Source: Nocardia sp. SYP-A9097
GTDB taxonomy: Bacteria > Actinomycetota > Actinomycetes > Mycobacteriales > Mycobacteriaceae
DNA: 64,000 nucleotides
Direction: 5' to 3'
NCBI RefSeq assembly: GCF_009649815.1
Contig: NZ_WJIC01000003.1
Location: 434,001 to 498,000 of the forward strand
In this document: positions 61,086 through 64,000 of the stretch, one piece after another
How positions within the stretch are numbered: position 1 is the first letter of the stretch
Layout: each line of letters opens with the position of its first letter
The notes under the pieces: generated by a model
What the model was told of the DNA's origin: nothing
Database searches by the model: none
The model's input: only the letters and a program-made list of their open reading frames with translations
Made by a program: the position numbers and the translations under genes

Positions 61086-61411
61086 GAGGTGTTCTCCTGT
61101 CTGATATCGGACAACCGTGCAGCTGACGCACCGCGCCGTTGAAACGGATGATCTCAATGGATAGTAACTGTCCAGCAACTGATGTAGCCGAATATCGCGA
61201 CGGAAACGCGGTCACCTCGATGCGGTGATATTGCACCCGGACAGATCCGCATCACCGCAGGATATCCGCCTCGAATTACTTCCGCGTGGATGCTTTGGCG
61301 TCGACCGTCCGCACCGTGGCGTCTTCCGTCCCCGGGTAGCTGGGCGCCGCGGCCATAGATTCGTCGGTACGCACCACGGTAATCGGAAGTTCCACTGGGA
61401 AGGCTGTTGTC
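61086..61411. other. Gap with an inverted repeat
   Basis: About 325 bp between the GlsB-type gene and the CMD gene. It has TGCGGTGAT / ATCACCGCA (61221-61229 and 61251-61259), possibly a regulatory hairpin. No gene seen. Confidence 0.4.
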
Positions 61412-61906
61412 ATGATCAAGACCGTCGAGAACGCTCCGCTGCTGGACGAGGTGCGGAAGCGGATGGGCCGGGTGCCCAATATGACCAAGGTGATGGCCAA
61501 CGCGCCGGTCGTGCTGGAGGGCTACCTCGGGCTGGCCGGGGCGCTGAAGAAGGGCACGCTGCCCGCGCCGACCTCCGAGCGGATCGCCCTCGCGGTCGGC
61601 GCGGCCAATGACTGCGGGTACTGCGTTGCGGCGCACACCTTCACCGGTAAGCGGGTCGCTAAGCTGACCGATGCCGAGATCGACGCGGCCAAGGCGGGCA
61701 CCTCCGCCGATGCCAAGGAGGCCGCGGCCGTCGGCTTCGCGCGGGATCTTACCGAGAGCCGCGGCAAAGCCGATCCGAGCGCGGTGCTCGCGGCCGGTTG
61801 GACCGAGGAGCAGGTCCTGGAAATCGTCGCGCTGGTGGCCCTGCAAACCCTGACCAACTACGTCAACAAGGTCGCCGAGACCGAGAACGACTGGCCCGCA
61901 GTCTGA
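61412..61906 (+). CDS. AhpD-like carboxymuconolactone decarboxylase family protein
   Basis: A 164-residue CMD-fold protein. The active-site motif CGYCVAAHT (near 70) has the CxxC-x3-H of AhpD-type peroxidases and is followed by helices SADAKEAAAVGFARDLTES and VLEIVALVALQTLTNYVNKV. It probably reduces peroxides with a thiol partner. Alone on the plus strand and followed by a long hairpin. Confidence 0.87.
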   Translation: MIKTVENAPLLDEVRKRMGRVPNMTKVMANAPVVLEGYLGLAGALKKGTLPAPTSERIALAVGAANDCGYCVAAHTFTGKRVAKLTDAEIDAAKAGTSADAKEAAAVGFARDLTESRGKADPSAVLAAGWTEEQVLEIVALVALQTLTNYVNKVAETENDWPAV

Positions 61907-61926
61907 TTCCGCTCAGCACACCGAAT

Positions 61927-61977
61927 ATGCCTGGTAGGTGGCAACTCCCGAGATATCTCGGGGTTGCCGCCAGGCAT
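61927..61977 (+). promoter_or_regulatory. 51-base near-perfect hairpin after the CMD gene
   Basis: Three nested stems: ATGCCTGG/CCAGGCAT (61927-61934 with 61970-61977), GGCAAC/GTTGCC (61940-61945 with 61963-61968) and CCCGAGA/TCTCGGG. No T tract follows. It may terminate, protect or regulate one of the flanking transcripts. Confidence 0.5.
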
Positions 61978-62058
61978 GGTGACCATCAACTGGTTGCGAA
62001 CCAAGATCGGCTTGTATACAGTCCGAACTGATTGCAAAGTGCAACCAGGAGGATGGCG

Positions 62059-62703
62059 ATGGCCCAGCTAGTCCGCGTTCACAACTTCAATGTGTCCACC
62101 GATGGATTCGGCGCAGGCGAAGATCAAAGCTTCGAGCGCCCCTTCGGCCATGCCGACCCGAGCCCGCTCTGGTCCTGGGCGGGTGCGACCGCGCACTGGC
62201 CCAACCGCGCCGAACCCGGCGGAACCTACGGCCTGGACGACTATTTTACCCGGGACTATCACAACAATATCGGCGCGGAGATCATGGGCCGCAACAAGTT
62301 CGGCCCCCAGCGCGGGCCTTGGGAGAACTACGACTGGCAGGGCTGGTGGGGCGAGGAACCCCCCTTCCGCACCCCCGTATTCGTTCTCACCCATCACCCT
62401 CGCCCCTCGATCACCCGGGGCCACACCACATTTCACTTCCTCGACGCGTCCCCCGAAGCAGCCCTGGCGCGCGCCCGGGAAGCCGCCGACGGCAAAGACG
62501 TTCGAATCGGCGGCGGTGTAGCCACGGTCCGGGCTTTCCTGGACGCCGACCTCGTCGACACCCTGCACGTTGTGGAAGCGCCGATCAAAATCGAGCGCGG
62601 CGAACAACTCTGGACTTCCCCGGACGCCCTCGCCGACCGCTTCCACCACGAACAAGTCCCCAGCCCGAGCGGAGTGACGCACCACCTGTTCTGGCGGCGC
62701 TGA
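62059..62703 (+). CDS. RibD C-terminal / dihydrofolate-reductase-like protein
   Basis: A 214-residue reductase fold. VRVHNFNVSTDGFGAG opens the sheet, GRNKFGPQRGPWENYDWQG is the substrate region and RIGGGVATVRAFLDADLVDT the NADPH loop and helix. Such proteins reduce flavin-pathway or other heterocycles. Function here is unassigned. AGGAGG six bases before the ATG at 62059 settles the start. Confidence 0.87.
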   Translation: MAQLVRVHNFNVSTDGFGAGEDQSFERPFGHADPSPLWSWAGATAHWPNRAEPGGTYGLDDYFTRDYHNNIGAEIMGRNKFGPQRGPWENYDWQGWWGEEPPFRTPVFVLTHHPRPSITRGHTTFHFLDASPEAALARAREAADGKDVRIGGGVATVRAFLDADLVDTLHVVEAPIKIERGEQLWTSPDALADRFHHEQVPSPSGVTHHLFWRR

Positions 62704-62709
62704 TTCCGC

Positions 62710-63078
62710 TCAGGAGACGATGAGCAGGGGCTGGGTTTCGATTGTGGGGGAGAGGGATTCGACCGCGGCGGTCAGCCGGATTCGAGCCGCGGCGAGCTGA
62801 CCGGTGAAAGCTCGGCGGCCTGCGGCGGCATCGCGGACGGTGGTGTCTTCGATGAGATCCAGGGCCAGCGCCCATTGCAGCAGGTAGGAGTTGGCTTCGA
62901 TGGCGGGCAGATCGGGATGGATGGTGCCGCAGAATTCGGGGCTGGCGGCGGTGAAGGGGGCGCAGCAGTCCCACATCCAGGTCACAGGGGGGAGGGGCCG
63001 CCCGGCCGCCGCGGCGGCGTAGGAATTCACCGTCTGGGAGACGGTCTCGATTGCGGCCATCATCAGCGAGTCGGTCAC
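62710..63078 (-). CDS. Hypothetical protein, about 122 residues
   Basis: A small helical protein ([60 protein letters not shown]) with a notable triple-cysteine segment DCC...FC. No known family. GTG 63078 was selected, although start codons upstream to 63201 exist. It converges with the reductase gene and faces the monooxygenase. Confidence 0.55.
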   Translation of the reverse strand: MTDSLMMAAIETVSQTVNSYAAAAAGRPLPPVTWMWDCCAPFTAASPEFCGTIHPDLPAIEANSYLLQWALALDLIEDTTVRDAAAGRRAFTGQLAAARIRLTAAVESLSPTIETQPLLIVS

Positions 63079-63261
63079 AGCGGAAAGGGTCTCACCTGCG
63101 GGAACGGTTATCCCGTAAGCGGTGCGGGTGCGCGTGTCGTGAGTCGGCGGAGTGTCGGGCGAGCGGGGTCGGGCATAACTTCGCGCGCAGATGTCTTGCA
63201 AGAGGGAGTGGGTGTGCTCCGGCCGCGCCCGAATATCTCCGAATCAGAAAGGCGGCGCCCG

Positions 63262-64000
63262 ATGCCTGTCGCACTGTCCCTCCTCGATCTGGCGGTTATC
63301 GCGCCCGGTCAGACCGCGCGTGACAGCTTCGGCAATAGTGTGCGGCTGGCGCGGGCCGCGGAGCGCAGCGGGCATCGGCGGGTCTGGTACGCGGAGCACC
63401 ACAATATGAAGTCCATCGCCTCGAGCGCGACCAGTGTGCTGATCGGGCATGTCGCGACGCAGACCGAGAGCATTCGGCTCGGTGCGGGCGGAATCATGCT
63501 GCCGAATCATTCACCGCTGGTGATCGCCGAACAGTTCGGCACCCTGGAGTCGCTGTTCCCCGGCCGTATCGACCTCGGTTTGGGTCGCGCGCCCGGCAGT
63601 GATCAGGCGACCATGCGGGCGCTGCGCCGCAATCCCTCCTCGGCCGACAGCTTCCCGCAGGATGTGCTTGAGTTGCAGGGGTACCTCTCGGGCAACTCCC
63701 GGATTCCCGGTATCAATGCGGTGCCGCGTGCGGAAGGCATTGTGCCGCTGTACATTCTGGGCTCATCGCTGTTCGGCGCGCAGCTGGCCGCGCACCTCGG
63801 CCTGCCTTATGCCTTCGCCTCGCACTTCGCGCCGGAGGCGCTGCACCAGGCCGTGGCCGCCTACCGTGACGGTTTCCGCCCGTCCGAGCAGCTCGCCGAA
63901 CCGTATGTGATGGCGGGCGCGAATGTCTTTGCCGCCGAAGACCATGCCGCTGCCCAGGAACAGAAGCAGATCGCCTACCGGGCCCGTGCTCGCGCCATGA
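63262..64000 (+). CDS. LLM-class flavin-dependent oxidoreductase (luciferase-like), 3' end beyond window
   Basis: The first 246 codons of a luciferase-like TIM barrel. [20 protein letters not shown], the [20 protein letters not shown] block, [20 protein letters not shown] and [10 protein letters not shown] are hallmarks of the F420/FMN-dependent family. It runs off the right edge. AAAGG precedes the ATG by about ten bases. Substrate unknown. Confidence 0.9.
   Translation, partial: MPVALSLLDLAVIAPGQTARDSFGNSVRLARAAERSGHRRVWYAEHHNMKSIASSATSVLIGHVATQTESIRLGAGGIMLPNHSPLVIAEQFGTLESLFPGRIDLGLGRAPGSDQATMRALRRNPSSADSFPQDVLELQGYLSGNSRIPGINAVPRAEGIVPLYILGSSLFGAQLAAHLGLPYAFASHFAPEALHQAVAAYRDGFRPSEQLAEPYVMAGANVFAAEDHAAAQEQKQIAYRARARAM

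Noticed and set aside
61125-61195. Stress-sigma promoter for the GlsB-type gene (GTTT-N14-GGCTAC on the minus strand)
   Set aside because: Both the spacing and the -10 element deviate. Not strong enough to list.

Overview
The window is high-GC, densely coding DNA from a mycolic-acid actinomycete, most likely Nocardia or a close relative. The evidence is frequent GTG/TTG starts, a meromycolate-type acyl carrier protein (AcpM-like), a mycothiol-dependent-enzyme-type protein, a SigB/SigF-class sigma factor with a matching promoter, and mannan-active glycosidases. The genus is an inference. I see no rRNA, tRNA or CRISPR array.

Layout. 1-11.9 kb: a truncated GT2 glycosyltransferase, an alpha/beta hydrolase, an XRE/MmyB-like regulator, small conserved proteins, a HEAT-repeat protein, a MoeA homologue with an altered signature, and a translationally coupled pair of MutS-like ATPases. 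12.0-20.2 kb: an orphan histidine kinase, a SigB/F sigma factor with its own consensus promoter, an M23 peptidase, a CPA2 antiporter, and a LysR-HTH/esterase fusion facing a pseudo-hydrolase plus flavin monooxygenase. 20.2-21.5 kb: a MerR regulator facing an acpM paralogue.

21.9-28.3 kb is an organophosphonate locus. A lipoprotein, two permeases, an ATPase and a GntR/UTRA regulator are encoded on the + strand. They converge on a TmpA-like Fe(II)/2OG oxygenase and a TmpB/PhnZ-like HD oxygenase on the - strand. Together these predict uptake and oxidative C-P cleavage of a 2-aminoethylphosphonate-type compound, possibly the trimethylated form. 28.4-34.0 kb: a CorA-type channel, a YCII + ECF sigma pair, a decayed hydrolase, a secreted protein, and a divergent AraC/MDR reductase pair. 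34.2-34.7 kb is a large inverted-repeat element without a convincing gene.

34.9-46.3 kb: a hypothetical protein, a GH38 alpha-mannosidase, a short threonyl-tRNA synthetase lacking its N-terminal domains, a fatty acid desaturase, a DUF1152 protein, a P450 and a GH76 mannanase. The short ThrRS is preceded by a Thr-Thr-Thr leader peptide and an intrinsic terminator, which looks like attenuation. 46.3-52.1 kb is an accessory stretch with low coding density. It holds an orphan terminator, four copies of a palindromic intergenic repeat, a small membrane protein, and a frameshifted IS3-type transposase remnant.

52.1-64.0 kb: a second MerR regulator with the same operator architecture as the first, facing a DinB/maleylpyruvate-isomerase-like protein. 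It is followed by NAD(P)-binding proteins, TetR regulators with clear operator palindromes, a PhyH-type dioxygenase, a GlxA-type AraC regulator, small membrane proteins, an AhpD/CMD protein, a RibD-type reductase and a truncated luciferase-like monooxygenase at the right edge.
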